Shown piece after piece: positions 8,261 to 18,173 of a DNA stretch of 64,000 bases (position 1 is its first letter; each line of letters starts with the position of its first letter). The notes below the pieces were generated by a model. The model did not search any database and was not told where the DNA came from. It saw nothing but the letters and a program-made list of their open reading frames with translations. A program made the translations under genes and the position numbers. The stretch is taken from positions 1,116,001-1,180,000 of the forward strand of contig NZ_OZ242363.1 in NCBI RefSeq assembly GCF_965208895.1. Direction: 5' to 3'. Source of the DNA: Poriferisodalis sp965208895. GTDB lineage: Bacteria; Actinomycetota; Acidimicrobiia; Acidimicrobiales; Poriferisodalaceae.

Positions 8261-9100
8261 TCACGGGTTCAGGCGCACCTGCGCCAACGGGGTCGGCACG
8301 CCGGCTACGGGGGCACGGGTGCGATAGATGCAGCCGCCGTCGTCGGTGCCGCCGCCGGTCACGACATAGAGATCGCGCATGTCGGCACCGCCGAAACAGA
8401 CGCTGGTGACGAAGTGGTCGGGCACCGGCACGGCAACGTCCGACTCACCGTCGGGCGTGTAGCGCTGCACCCGGCCGCCTTCAGCCAGCGCCACCCACAC
8501 GCCGCCTTCGACATCCACCGCCAAGCCGTCAGGCACTTTGCCTTCCCGCACGAACTCCCGACGGTTGGAAACCGCGTCGCCGTCCACATCGGACACCCAC
8601 ACCCGGCCCGGGATGCTGTCGGAGTGGTACAGGCGTGAGCCGTCGGGCGAGAAGCCGATGCCGTTCGTGAGCCGCACGTCGCCGTACACCTCGTCAGCGG
8701 AGCCGTCGAGGTTGATGCGGTACAGCTCGCCCGGCACGTCGGCAGACGACTCGTCGAAGGGATTGCGTCGCAGCGAACCGACATAGACGCGACCCACCGC
8801 ATCGGTGTGCATGTCGTTGAAGCCGGCGACATCGGGAGCGAACAGCACCTCCGAGCCGGCGTCGGTGACGTGCTGGATGTTGCGTCCGCTCACCACGACG
8901 CCGCCGTCGGCGTGCAGCACCATGCCGCCCACCCCCCGACGCTTCGGCACCACGACCTCGATCTCGCCGTCGGGCCTCCGCCGACGCACACCGCCGTTGG
9001 GCACATCGGAGAAATAGAGGTTGTCGTGCTGGTCCACCCGGGGCCCTTCGATCAACCCCCATCCCGAACTCAGCAGCTCCAACTCGAATACATCGCTCAT
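8261..9100 (-). CDS. SMP-30/gluconolactonase family protein
   Basis: A roughly 280-residue six-bladed beta-propeller of the SMP-30/LRE lactonase family. The metal-site pattern is visible as the opening IEGPRVDQHDNLYFSD (ligand Glu), RLTNGIGFSPDGSRLYHSD (Asn), and KVPDGLAVDVEGG (Asp). These enzymes hydrolyse sugar lactones such as gluconolactone. The ATG at 9100 is chosen because GGGGGAG stands a few bases upstream; a GTG-type extension to 9130 adds ten residues without a ribosome site. It is divergent from sbcD. A second, different SMP-30 gene lies at about 28.6 kb. Confidence 0.85.
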   Translation of the reverse strand: MSDVFELELLSSGWGLIEGPRVDQHDNLYFSDVPNGGVRRRRPDGEIEVVVPKRRGVGGMVLHADGGVVVSGRNIQHVTDAGSEVLFAPDVAGFNDMHTDAVGRVYVGSLRRNPFDESSADVPGELYRINLDGSADEVYGDVRLTNGIGFSPDGSRLYHSDSIPGRVWVSDVDGDAVSNRREFVREGKVPDGLAVDVEGGVWVALAEGGRVQRYTPDGESDVAVPVPDHFVTSVCFGGADMRDLYVVTGGGTDDGGCIYRTRAPVAGVPTPLAQVRLNP

Positions 9101-9277
9101 TGAGCTCTCCCCCGCTCCAGGTCCTGACACTCATCCATCGGCCATCGGTGTGCGGACACTAACGAACGCAGCGAGAACCGGCGCAGGGCCGACGAACTCA
9201 TGCGGTTGCGATATGTCGGCGCTCGGGAATCTCGATTTTCCGGATTCAACGTGACAGCCCCTCGGTACTCTGCGGCC

Positions 9278-10516
9278 GTGCGAATCCTGCATACCTCCGA
9301 CTGGCACCTGGGCCGAAGATTCCATGGCGCGTCGTTGATGCACGAGCAGCAAGAAGTCGTTGACCGCCTCGTCGATCTGGCAGCGGAAGCCAAGGTCGAC
9401 CTCGTGGTCATTGCGGGCGATTTGTACGACAGAGCGATTCCCCCAGCCGACGCCGTGAGGCTCTTCGACGACGCACTGGTACAACTGCGCGCAACCGGAG
9501 CGAAGGTCGTGGCGATCGTCGGCAATCACGATTCGCCGTCTCGAGTTGCGATTGCCGATCGGGTCCTCGAACAAGCGGGCGTGACCGTCCGAGGCGATGT
9601 CGGCCGATGTCTGCAGCCCGTGCAGATCGACGCCGACGACAACGGACCACCAGTTCTCGTCTATCCGGTGCCCTACCTCGAGCCAGCACTTGCCGGCCAG
9701 GTTCTCAACAAGCTCGGTGCACTGTCCAGCGAGGCCTCCGACGTCGCAGATTCTGAGGCTGAAGATGCTGAGACCGCGGATCGTGAGCGAACTCGACGCG
9801 CCAATCACCACGACGTCACAGCGCACGCAACGGCATTGATCCGCCGACACGCCACCGCTGCGGGCGCCACTCGCACGATCGTGGTGGCGCACACGTTCGT
9901 CGATGGAGGCACGACCACCGATTCCGAGCGCGATCTCAGCATCGGCAACATCGACCGTGTCGACCTCGAAGTATTCGACGGCTTCGACTACGTCGCGCTC
10001 GGCCATCTGCACCGCAGCCAACCCTTCGACAACGGCCGAATCGCCTACTCAGGCAGCCCGCTCGCGTACTCGTTCTCCGAGGAAGACCAGATCAAGTCGG
10101 TGCGCATCGTCGAGATGGATGCCGCCGGGCGCTGCTGCACCGAGATCGTTCCGCTCGGCGTCGGCCTTCCGCTGCGCACGCTGTGCGGCCGATTGGCCGA
10201 CCTCCTCCGAGACCCTGCGTTCGACGATGCCGAGCAGGCTCGGGTGCGGTTCCAGCTCACCGACCCCGAGTTGCCGTTGCAAGCTATGAAGAGGCTGCAA
10301 GCCCGTTTTCGGCACGCCGTGGCGCTCGAACACCATCCCGAAGGGCGAATGTCGCCCGGCAGCCAAGACGTGGTCGGCGCCGTGGAGAACTCAGAGAGCC
10401 CGCTCGACCTCATCCGGCGATTCTGGGCAGATCAGCACGGCGCCGACGCGTCAGATGCCCAGGAGGAGGTGCTGGCCTCGGCGCTCGCGGCTGCCGCCGC
10501 CGGGAACGAGACATGA
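9278..10516 (+). CDS. sbcD: Exonuclease SbcD subunit (Mre11-type)
   Basis: A 412-residue metallophosphatase-type nuclease. The start is the GTG at 9278, giving the usual N-terminus MRILHTSDWHLGRRFHG. The phosphoesterase motifs are D8 and H10 in the first block, IAGDLYDRAIP, VAIVGNHDSPSR, VVAHTFVDGG and FDYVALGHLHRSQ, which hold two Mn ions. SbcD with SbcC opens DNA hairpins and degrades double-strand ends, supporting repair and replication through palindromes. The stop overlaps the sbcC start (ATGA), so the two subunits are translationally coupled. No LexA-type box was seen upstream. Confidence 0.95.
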   Translation: MRILHTSDWHLGRRFHGASLMHEQQEVVDRLVDLAAEAKVDLVVIAGDLYDRAIPPADAVRLFDDALVQLRATGAKVVAIVGNHDSPSRVAIADRVLEQAGVTVRGDVGRCLQPVQIDADDNGPPVLVYPVPYLEPALAGQVLNKLGALSSEASDVADSEAEDAETADRERTRRANHHDVTAHATALIRRHATAAGATRTIVVAHTFVDGGTTTDSERDLSIGNIDRVDLEVFDGFDYVALGHLHRSQPFDNGRIAYSGSPLAYSFSEEDQIKSVRIVEMDAAGRCCTEIVPLGVGLPLRTLCGRLADLLRDPAFDDAEQARVRFQLTDPELPLQAMKRLQARFRHAVALEHHPEGRMSPGSQDVVGAVENSESPLDLIRRFWADQHGADASDAQEEVLASALAAAAAGNET

Positions 10517-13500
10517 GACCGCACCGCCTCGCGTTCTGCGCCTTGGGTCCCTACCCTGCAGAGACCGCGATCGACTTCGACCAGCTCGTCGCAGATGGGC
10601 TGTTCTTGATCTGGGGCCCGACTGGTGCCGGCAAGACATTCCTGCTCGACGCGCTGTGCTTCGCTCTGTACGGCGAGGTGCCCGGAGAGCGCCGCCATGA
10701 CGCCCTCCGCTCGGATCATGCCCCGCCTCATGCGTCTCCCTTGGTCGAACTCGAGTTCACCGCCCAAGGCACCCGCTGGCGCATCTGTCGCACTCCTTGG
10801 CATGAGCGTGCCAAGAAGCGAGGCGAAGGCACCACCGAGAACAAGCCCGAGGCGACTCTGGAGCGACGGGAAGGAGAACAATGGCGTGCCGTCGCGCAGC
10901 GGATTGCCGAGGTGAATGCCGAAGTCACCCGGCTGATCGGCCTCACCGCCTCGCAGTTCCAGCAGGTCGTCCTGCTCCCCCAAGGGCGATTCGAGAAAGT
11001 GCTTCGGTCCAAATCCGATGAGCGCGAGAAACTGCTGCTCACGCTGTTCGACACGTCGATCTATGCGTCGGCGGCGAGTTGGCTGGACGAACAGGCCAAG
11101 CATCGGCGAGACACAGCAGCAGGCATCGAGCGCGAACTCCTCGGCCTACGCAGCCGGGCAGCCGATCGGTGGAGCGAGGAGTTCCCCTTCGACGAGAGCG
11201 GCGGATCACCCGACGATTCTGCTGAGCCATCGGGGGCCGCAGACTCGGCCGATGCGCCATGGCCCGCCGATCAGATCGAACTCGACGAACTCTTGAAACG
11301 AGCGCAGTCGGTTGCCGGCGATGCCGCTGCGATAGCGGCGACTGCCGAGGCAAGGCAGCGCTCGGCCAACGAAGACCACAGCTGCGCGACACAACTCGCA
11401 GGCCGGTGGGATCGGCGCGAGGGCCTTCGGCATAAGCTGAGCAGGCTCGTCAATGCCATGGCCGACATCAAGGCGAAGCGGGAAGCCCTCAGCCTCGCCG
11501 ACGACGCCGAAGCGCTGCGACAAGTGCTTGACGACGAACAGAGCAGGCGCGGGAAACTCGCTCAGCGTGCTGCGCTTGTGTCAGCGCACTACGCAGCCTT
11601 GCGCGAGAGCTTGGCCGAGACGCTGAACCTCCCCGACACTTTCGCCATCCCGTCCGTCGACGACCCAGCGTTGCAGAGCCGCCTTGCGCACCTTGGCACG
11701 CAGATCGCCCTTCACCTGGACAAGCTCAGCAAGTTCGCCGACGACGCCAGCACCGCAGGCCAGCGAGAGTCAGATGCCGCTGCTAAGCGGGATGCCGCCG
11801 CCGCCCACCTCGATCGACAAGAACAGCTGGAACGTGCCGCCGCAGAGCACGATTCCGAGAGCAAAGAAGCTGAAAGGGAGCTTCGCGATGCCAAATCGGC
11901 CGCTGATCGAATCTCGGCGCTCACAGCCGCCGCGACGAGCGCACATGAGCGGGCTGAAGCGGCCGTCGGCCTTCAATCACTGGCACCTGAACTCAGCGAC
12001 GCCACAAGGTCCTTGCAGTCCGCAAAAGACTCAACCTTCGATCGCCGCGATGAAGAACTCGACTTGCGACGTCGTTACCTCGATGGAATCGCTGCCGTGC
12101 TTGCAGGCTCGCTTGTCAACGCTGAGCCGTGCCCCGTCTGCGGTTCGGCGGAGCATCCGAACCCAGCCGAGCCTGCCGGCGACGCCGTCCGTTTCGAGCA
12201 TCTCGAAGCCGCCTCGGCTGCCGTCGAGCGCGCCGTCGAAGCCGAAGAGCGTGCGGGCGACGTGCTGCAGGGCATCAAATCCCGGATTGGTGAATTGCGC
12301 GGACGGGCCGGTGACGTTGCCGATGATGCGGACACTGCAGCCAGACAGTCGGAGTCTGCCGCCGCCGAGCTAACAGCTGCCACGGAGCTGGCCGGCAAGC
12401 AGCCAGCACTGCAGGATGTGCTTGCGGACCACCAGAGCAAGGCGAAGTCGGCACGGCAACAGTCCGGGAAAGCTGGTACCGCCGCGGCACTCGCCCTCGC
12501 TGCGGCCGAGGCGGCAGAGGGCGACGCCAGAGAACTGAGATCCAAGATCAGCCAAGCGATCGGCGAACTCGACCTCGACGAAGCCGTGGCCGGTCTCCAA
12601 GCTGTCGAATCATGTCTCGACGAATTGCAGACTTCCGTTGAGGATCAGACGAAGGCCCGAACTGCGCTCGACGCATTGGCCGGCACGCTCGCAGCACAGC
12701 TCGAAAGCTCCCCGTTCACCACTTCTGACGAGGCTCAATCCGCATTGCTTGATGCCACTGCACGCGAAGAGTTGCGAGACGAAGTGGCGCGCCATGACCA
12801 AGCGATGCATGACACTCAACGCGACCTCCGTGCAGATGACTTGGAGTGCCTGCCCGATGATCGACCCGATACGCACGCGAGCCAAGAAGCCGCGGAGGCG
12901 GCGACCGCAGCGGCCAAGAAGACCGGAGAACATCACACCCGCATCGCAAGCGCCAGAGATGCAATCGGCGATTGGGCCGATGAGCATCGAAATGTAGACG
13001 CTGAGTACGCAAGCGCCCTCGCCGACGCCGAACTCTGGACCGCTGCCGCCAACCGTTGCAGCGGACGACTTCCTCCGAAGGTGTCACTGCAGCGATGGGT
13101 GCTGTCGGCCTACTTAGAACAGATATGCGGGTTTGCCAGCCGTCGACTCGGTGCCATGAGCGGCGGCCGGTACCGACTCAGCGTCTACCGCGAGGGCGAA
13201 CGGCAAGGCGCCAAGGCCGGACTCGGCCTGCGCGTTCACGACGCCCACACGGGCGCCGAACGCGAGGTCTCCACACTCTCGGGCGGCGAGACCTTCCAAG
13301 CGTCGCTGTCGCTTGCGCTCGGCGTCGCCGATGTAGTGACTGCTCGCACCGGCGGCGTGCATCTCGACGTTCTTTTCGTCGATGAAGGCTTCGGAACCCT
13401 CGACAGCGAAGCGTTGCAGCTCGCCATGGACGAACTGGACCGCTTGCGCGAGGGCGGCCGCGCCGTTGGCCTCATCAGTCACGTTTCCGAATTGCGCGAA

Positions 13501-13578
13501 CGCATTCACACTGGCATCGAAGTCCATCGAACGGACAAGGGCTCCGATATCACCGTCGGCCCGATATCCCAGATCTGA
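10513..13578 (+). CDS. sbcC: Exonuclease SbcC subunit (Rad50-type SMC ATPase)
   Basis: A 1021-residue SMC-like ATPase. Walker A is GPTGAGKT (35-42), the Q-loop region is SQFQQVVLLPQGRFEKVLRS, a long Ala/Glu/Arg-rich coiled coil runs from about 190 to 880, and the zinc hook CPVCGSAEHPNP is at its apex (about 539-550). The ABC signature STLSGGETFQASL (about 920) and Walker B VLFVDEGFGTLDS (about 953) close the ATPase. It partners SbcD in ATP-gated DNA-end processing. The start overlaps the sbcD stop by four bases. Length and architecture are normal for the family. Confidence 0.95.
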   Translation: MRPHRLAFCALGPYPAETAIDFDQLVADGLFLIWGPTGAGKTFLLDALCFALYGEVPGERRHDALRSDHAPPHASPLVELEFTAQGTRWRICRTPWHERAKKRGEGTTENKPEATLERREGEQWRAVAQRIAEVNAEVTRLIGLTASQFQQVVLLPQGRFEKVLRSKSDEREKLLLTLFDTSIYASAASWLDEQAKHRRDTAAGIERELLGLRSRAADRWSEEFPFDESGGSPDDSAEPSGAADSADAPWPADQIELDELLKRAQSVAGDAAAIAATAEARQRSANEDHSCATQLAGRWDRREGLRHKLSRLVNAMADIKAKREALSLADDAEALRQVLDDEQSRRGKLAQRAALVSAHYAALRESLAETLNLPDTFAIPSVDDPALQSRLAHLGTQIALHLDKLSKFADDASTAGQRESDAAAKRDAAAAHLDRQEQLERAAAEHDSESKEAERELRDAKSAADRISALTAAATSAHERAEAAVGLQSLAPELSDATRSLQSAKDSTFDRRDEELDLRRRYLDGIAAVLAGSLVNAEPCPVCGSAEHPNPAEPAGDAVRFEHLEAASAAVERAVEAEERAGDVLQGIKSRIGELRGRAGDVADDADTAARQSESAAAELTAATELAGKQPALQDVLADHQSKAKSARQQSGKAGTAAALALAAAEAAEGDARELRSKISQAIGELDLDEAVAGLQAVESCLDELQTSVEDQTKARTALDALAGTLAAQLESSPFTTSDEAQSALLDATAREELRDEVARHDQAMHDTQRDLRADDLECLPDDRPDTHASQEAAEAATAAAKKTGEHHTRIASARDAIGDWADEHRNVDAEYASALADAELWTAAANRCSGRLPPKVSLQRWVLSAYLEQICGFASRRLGAMSGGRYRLSVYREGERQGAKAGLGLRVHDAHTGAEREVSTLSGGETFQASLSLALGVADVVTARTGGVHLDVLFVDEGFGTLDSEALQLAMDELDRLREGGRAVGLISHVSELRERIHTGIEVHRTDKGSDITVGPISQI

Positions 13579-14025
13579 CCCCGGGCTCTGAACTGATCGC
13601 CAGGGCGCCGCCTTTACCGACGCACGAATCGGCTTACGTCACCGCTGCGAAAACCAGCGACCAGCGGGTGGGGACGCTCCTCAATGCGGGACGCGCACGC
13701 TGGCAGGAGCTGCGGCTGCGGTGGCTGCTGTGCTCCGCATTCGCTTTTGGTCCCAAGTCCTTGTTGGACAGGCCTACGCCGTCCTCAGGGGCACTGCCGA
13801 TCGCGGCGGCGCGTCGCTGGTGCCATGCCAGGTAACTCTCAATGCGGTCGAAGTTGCTGGAAACCGCAGCGACAAGGGAGGAGGCGGCATGGAAACCGTC
13901 GCAAGTGCTTCCTGACACAGCAACGGCAAGATGCCGCAAGAGTGGCTTGTGGGGCGCTCGCTGATCGCAAACCCACAGGTCAGGGTCTTGCCGCTACAGC
14001 CATACCTGCCGCATTCAGCATCCTG
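13579..14025. other. Gene-poor gap, 447 bases
   Basis: No supported gene is seen. A 101-codon leftward frame at 13634-13939 has no recognisable domain and unconvincing composition. The stretch lies between the convergent ends of sbcC and the HNH gene. Confidence 0.4.
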
Positions 14026-15597
14026 CTATGGGAACAGGGCGGGCTCTCGAGACTGAGCGAGATTGCACGATGAAACGGGCTTGTGAGCTGGGGCGGGGTT
14101 GGGTGGCGACTCGGCGTCGGGCGGTATGAGTCGGTAGCGGCCGTTGCGGCGGATGACTTGCCAGTTGTGGTCGTGGATGCGGTCATGGCAGGACCAGCAC
14201 ACCAACACGAGGTTGTCGATCTTGGTAGGACCACCGCGTTTCCAGGGGATGATGTGGTGGGCCTCGCAATCTCCGGGCGGGGCGCCGCAGCCGACGCAGG
14301 CACCGTCGCGGGCGATCAGGGCGCGGCGTTGGGCCGCGGTAGGCGCTCGTGATGCGACAGCCTCATAGAGCGGTGTGAGCTGATCGCCGAACAGCACCAC
14401 TGAAACGTCAGCGTTGCAGCTCAGCCGATCGACCACACCGGCAGGAAGGAGGCCGGCGCCGGCGATCTCGCCAATGCCAGAGCACTCGTCGAGCAGGCTT
14501 GCGAGGTCGGCTCGCACGATGATCTGCGTCGAGTGGGCTGTGTGCCCCTGTGCGCCTGTGCAGTCGCAGGGGGCGTGGCCGCAGCCGGTAGCGGCGTCGT
14601 CGCCGCAACAGGATGCGCTTGCTGTCACGACATCGCTGTTGGTTTCGTCGTCTACAGCGGTCGCATCTGTTGGCAAGCCACCTGGGAATGTGGCGTTGGA
14701 GGACAAACATTTGTTCGTGCTGTCGCCTGCAGCGGCGTCGCTGCTACCGGATTCGTGGATGGTTATGGGCGCGGGGCCAGCGTGGGCGAGGATGCGGTCG
14801 AGCGCGTCGGCCATGCGCTGGTCGCGGGTGCGTACGGCTCCGTCGCCAGACGAGCGGTTGCGTGCCGCGCCGTCGGGCACCACGCCGTCGCCTGCTGTGC
14901 TGTTAGGTGCTGTGTCTTGGAGGGCTGCGTCCTGCGGACTCGCGGCAGTACCGTTGCGCAGCAGGCGACGGTCGGCCTGGCGGAGGCGTTCGGCTTCGTC
15001 ACGAATGCGGGCCTGGATGCGGGCACCCATCTCGGCGTCGAACGCGCCTCGCATCTGCACGGTTCCGTCGTCGCCGTTCCAGAACCGCACGCTGCGGTTT
15101 CGGCGGTTTCGGCGATGCCGCTCAGCGAGGTCCGCAGCGTTGCGGTGCTGTGCAGTCCAACGCTGGGAGGCTTGGGCGAACTCGTCGGGCGGCAGCGTCT
15201 TGGCCAGATTCACGAACTCGGCGTCGTCTTGCACCGCGTCGGGGCTGGTGTCGCGCGCTGCGCGGGCCAAACGGGCGGCGTTCGCCATGCACATCTCGCC
15301 CTCGGCCAGCGCGGACTGCGCATCGGGCACACGCTCGAGCTCGGCAGCGGTGCGCACATTGCGGGCTGCCTCTGAGCGCGGCACTGCCGCGATCTGATGC
15401 AGCACTCCGGCGCCGCCGTCTCCGTGACGTTCGCGCTGCGCGATCTGTGCGGCCACGGCGGTCTCGAGCGTCTCGAGCTTGGCGCGCAGCGGCTTGGCCA
15501 GCCCCAGCGCCTCGCGCAGCTCCCCAGTGGGCGCGCCATCGACGCCGTCGAGCGCTGCTGCGAGCGAGTCGAGCGCCTGCCGCACCTGAGAGAACAT
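14026..15597 (-). CDS. DUF222 / HNH endonuclease domain protein (13E12-type), copy 1
   Basis: A 523-residue protein. The N-terminal DUF222 region includes AQIAQRERHGDGGAG and NRRNRSVRFWNGDDG, a variable acidic/Cys-rich linker covers about 240-380, and the C-terminal HNH domain has CVGCGAPP, EAHHIIPWKRGG, DNLVLVCWSCHDRIH. The paired Cys-x-x-Cys knuckles and the HH..N..H residues are intact. The ATG at 15597 is chosen because an upstream extension is non-coding in style and the second copy starts at the same point. DUF222-HNH proteins are abundant in actinobacteria and their role is poorly known; some relatives are part of the mycobacterial SOS regulon. A LexA-like palindrome overlaps the start codon. 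A paralogue lies at 47742-49127. Confidence 0.85.
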   Translation of the reverse strand: MFSQVRQALDSLAAALDGVDGAPTGELREALGLAKPLRAKLETLETAVAAQIAQRERHGDGGAGVLHQIAAVPRSEAARNVRTAAELERVPDAQSALAEGEMCMANAARLARAARDTSPDAVQDDAEFVNLAKTLPPDEFAQASQRWTAQHRNAADLAERHRRNRRNRSVRFWNGDDGTVQMRGAFDAEMGARIQARIRDEAERLRQADRRLLRNGTAASPQDAALQDTAPNSTAGDGVVPDGAARNRSSGDGAVRTRDQRMADALDRILAHAGPAPITIHESGSSDAAAGDSTNKCLSSNATFPGGLPTDATAVDDETNSDVVTASASCCGDDAATGCGHAPCDCTGAQGHTAHSTQIIVRADLASLLDECSGIGEIAGAGLLPAGVVDRLSCNADVSVVLFGDQLTPLYEAVASRAPTAAQRRALIARDGACVGCGAPPGDCEAHHIIPWKRGGPTKIDNLVLVCWSCHDRIHDHNWQVIRRNGRYRLIPPDAESPPNPAPAHKPVSSCNLAQSREPALFP

Positions 15598-15603
15598 ACG
15601 TTC
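15592..15603 (-). promoter_or_regulatory. LexA/SOS-box-like palindrome over HNH start codon (copy 1)
   Basis: GAACATACGTTC matches the Gram-positive/actinobacterial SOS-box core GAAC-RNRY-GTTC exactly. It contains the ATG of the HNH gene, so the second and third arms encode Met-Phe. The identical 12 bases occur at the start of the paralogue. Damage induction is inferred from the match to the known consensus. Confidence 0.65.
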
Positions 15604-15921
15604 ATCATACCGATGCGGTGTCACACCCGAACACTTGTGCGCTGCCAGAATTGTTGCAGCCATATGACACTTGGAGCCCGCTCCACCAGGCGCTGACCTG
15701 CGGAAACGAGCGGCTGATCTCATTCGCACTCAGGACCCTGACCTACGTGTTTGCCATCGCTGACAGTCGAGGGCACTGGATGAGAGGAAGTCTCCCCACC
15801 CATGGGCACGGCCCTTCGCGCGGCTCGTAGCTGACTGATTTCAGTGATTGTCGGCTCTGCTGCGGGGAGAAGACCGCGCGAACCGCTAACGGCGACGGCA
15901 CTGGATGCAGCGCTCGCCGGG
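15604..15921. other. Gene-poor gap, 318 bases
   Basis: It holds the upstream region of the HNH gene and the space after the NUDIX stop. No gene, repeat or clear hairpin terminator was recognised. Confidence 0.4.
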
Positions 15922-16710
15922 TCAGCTCGAAGGACTGAATGTGATGGGCAGCGGGTGTCCGGTTCGAGTGAAGAGGTCCTGCAGCATCCGCAGCGTCATG
16001 CCCCAGACCACCCGTCCGTGCCCGACTTCGATGCCCGGGAAGCGCTCATCGGGCCGCGGCGGGTAGAGGTAGTCGATGTGGTGCTTCGGGTCGGCCAGTT
16101 CCGCCACCGACACCCACAGCGCGTCCGCCACTTCGTAGTTCAGCGTCAAGGCGGGACGGTCGCCTTCAAGCCAGCACACATGCGGGGTCACCCGCAGGGC
16201 GGCACCGCGCCAACGCGGATTGCCTTCGAGGTCATTGAGCCGGCCAAGCCAGTGGACCCCTGCGTGCGCGGTGATGTCGAAGCCGATCTCCTCGCGGCTC
16301 TCGCGCACGGCCGTGTCGAACGTGTCGTCGTCGTCGGGTTCAGTCCGGCCGCCCGGAAACGCCATGTGGCCAGACCATGGGTCGCCGTTGCGGATAGCGC
16401 GCTCAATGAACAGCATCTCGGGACCGCCGCCGCCCCGTCGCACCACCGCTGCCACGGCCGCAGTCGGACCCTCATGCGGCGTGTCCAAGTCTTGGCTGAG
16501 CACCTCGGACAAGCGCTCAGCCTCGAACGCCCCGACGACGGAGTGCTGCCCAACCACGACATCGCAGCGTAGGTGGCTGCGCCCGCTCGGCTCCGAGTTG
16601 CCCGCAGCCGTGGCATCGGCAGCTGCCCGGATGACCATGCCTTCGTCACCGCGCGCTGCCGGCTCTGGGTTGCGCGCAGACTCGACCCCGGCCGCGATGC
16701 ACACGTCCAT
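15922..16710 (-). CDS. NUDIX hydrolase, CoA pyrophosphatase-like
   Basis: A 262-residue protein whose residues 80-250 form a NUDIX domain. The motif order FIERAIRNGDPWSGHMAFPG then GRTEPDDDDTFDTAVRESRE and EIGFDI is the CoA-type NUDIX signature, with the metal-binding RExxEE residues present. Such enzymes split CoA or acyl-CoA into 3',5'-ADP and phosphopantetheine. The neighbouring acyl-CoA dehydrogenase and CoA-transferase fit a CoA-metabolism setting. The first 60-80 residues are poorly conserved in style, and an internal ATG at 16638 is an alternative start. Confidence 0.8.
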   Translation of the reverse strand: MDVCIAAGVESARNPEPAARGDEGMVIRAAADATAAGNSEPSGRSHLRCDVVVGQHSVVGAFEAERLSEVLSQDLDTPHEGPTAAVAAVVRRGGGGPEMLFIERAIRNGDPWSGHMAFPGGRTEPDDDDTFDTAVRESREEIGFDITAHAGVHWLGRLNDLEGNPRWRGAALRVTPHVCWLEGDRPALTLNYEVADALWVSVAELADPKHHIDYLYPPRPDERFPGIEVGHGRVVWGMTLRMLQDLFTRTGHPLPITFSPSS

Positions 16711-16775
16711 GCATGTGTCGTCGAGCCCCAGAGACCTTGGACTCGGCTGTGACGGCCGCTGCTACCGTCCCCGCG

Positions 16776-18035
16776 ATGGCTGCCGAAGACACCGAAACCC
16801 CGCGCAACACGATTCCCCGATTCGGTGCGGGCGATGTCGGCGGCCGTGGTGACGTTTCAACCAACCATCCGGCGGCCGGAATGGACGCCGCGGCATTCGA
16901 GGCCTTCGTCGAAGAGGTCGCACAATTCCGGGACACGGTCGTGGCACCGAATGTGAACCGTTGGGAAACCGAGAAACGCATGGCGCCCGAGGCCCTCAAG
17001 GAGGCCTCAGGGATCGGGCTGCTGGCCATGGAAGTGCCCACCGCGCTCGGCGGGCTCGGGATGAACTTCGCCCAGAAGTGCCGCATCGTCGAAGTGCTGA
17101 GCGCCGTGTCGATGCCGTTCGCCTTCAGCCTCGTCAACACTGGCAACGTTGCCGCCAGGGTGGCAAACCTCGGCAGCGACGCCCACCGCGAGCGCTACCT
17201 CGCCGACCTCATGGCCGGGCGCCGGTTCGGCTCGACAGCCCTGACCGAACCGGGCGCCGGCAGCGACTTCGCCAACATCGCCACCACCGCAACACGCATC
17301 GAGGGCGGCTGGCGGCTCGACGGGGCCAAGGCGTGGATCACCAACGCCGCTCACTCCGACGTCATCTTCTGCTATGCGCAGACCGAACCCGGCTCTCGGG
17401 GCCGTGGCATCGCATCGTTCCTCATCGACGGCACCCGGCCGGGATTCGAACGGCTGCCCCCCTATGAACTGGCGGGCGGTCACCTCATCGGCACAGGCGG
17501 CTTCCGGCTCGACGGCTACATCGCCCCCGCCGAAGATCTCATCGGCCCACCCGGGCAAGCATTCCTCGCAGCCATGTCCAGCGTGAACGGCGCCCGCACC
17601 TACGTCGCCGTCATGTGCTGCGCCATGGTCGAGGCGACGCTGGCAGGCACGGTGCGCTACGCCACGCAGCGCGAGGCGTTCGGCAAGTCCATCCTCGGGC
17701 ACCAAGGGCTGGCTTGGAAGCTGGCCGACGTGCAGAACCGACTTGAGGCGGCCCAGCTGCTCACCGAGCGAGCCGTCGCAGCCGTCACCGAGTCTCTGCG
17801 CACCGGCGACGCCTCAGGCGCAATCCTGCCCGCCGCTCACGCGAAGAAGTTCGCCACCGAGACGGCGGAGGCCGACATCGCCGCATGCATCCAGGCGATG
17901 GGCGCTGAAGGCCTGCGCAGCAGCTATCCGTGGGGTCACCACCTCGTCGGCGCCCGCATCGCCAACTACGTGGACGGCAGCACCGAGATCCAGACCGACC
18001 GCATCGCACGCTCGCTGCGCACGATATACGCGTGA
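16776..18035 (+). CDS. Acyl-CoA dehydrogenase
   Basis: A 419-residue flavoenzyme of the acyl-CoA dehydrogenase family. It has the N-terminal helical domain, the FAD/substrate-binding FGSTALTEPGAGSDFANI followed by KAWITNAAHSDV in the beta domain, and the C-terminal helical domain (REAFGKSILGHQGLAWKLAD, AHAKKFATETA). Near the C-terminus YVDGSTEIQTDRIARSL carries the glutamate that acts as base in many members. It oxidises an acyl-CoA to the 2-enoyl-CoA, passing electrons to ETF. Substrate chain length is not readable. ATG 16776 is preferred over an upstream GTG at 16713, which would run close to the divergent NUDIX start. Confidence 0.9.
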   Translation: MAAEDTETPRNTIPRFGAGDVGGRGDVSTNHPAAGMDAAAFEAFVEEVAQFRDTVVAPNVNRWETEKRMAPEALKEASGIGLLAMEVPTALGGLGMNFAQKCRIVEVLSAVSMPFAFSLVNTGNVAARVANLGSDAHRERYLADLMAGRRFGSTALTEPGAGSDFANIATTATRIEGGWRLDGAKAWITNAAHSDVIFCYAQTEPGSRGRGIASFLIDGTRPGFERLPPYELAGGHLIGTGGFRLDGYIAPAEDLIGPPGQAFLAAMSSVNGARTYVAVMCCAMVEATLAGTVRYATQREAFGKSILGHQGLAWKLADVQNRLEAAQLLTERAVAAVTESLRTGDASGAILPAAHAKKFATETAEADIAACIQAMGAEGLRSSYPWGHHLVGARIANYVDGSTEIQTDRIARSLRTIYA

Positions 18036-18173
18036 GAGGCTGCGCCGACGCGCGACGCCGTGGCCTCGGTGGAACATGAGCCCTGACGGATGGGCACACG
18101 GGACGGGAACAGAAAGCAGCAAGATCAGCGCCGAGAGGGCAAGCCGGTCAATGCATCCGCCGGCCGGGAATGC

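Noticed and set aside
13634..13939. 101-codon leftward frame in the gap after sbcC
   Set aside because: No recognisable domain, no ribosome site and no conserved context, so it was not called a gene.
17441..17460. GATTCGAA-containing stretch resembling a tRNA T-loop
   Set aside because: It lies inside the acyl-CoA dehydrogenase reading frame and no matching acceptor, D or anticodon arms can be folded around it.
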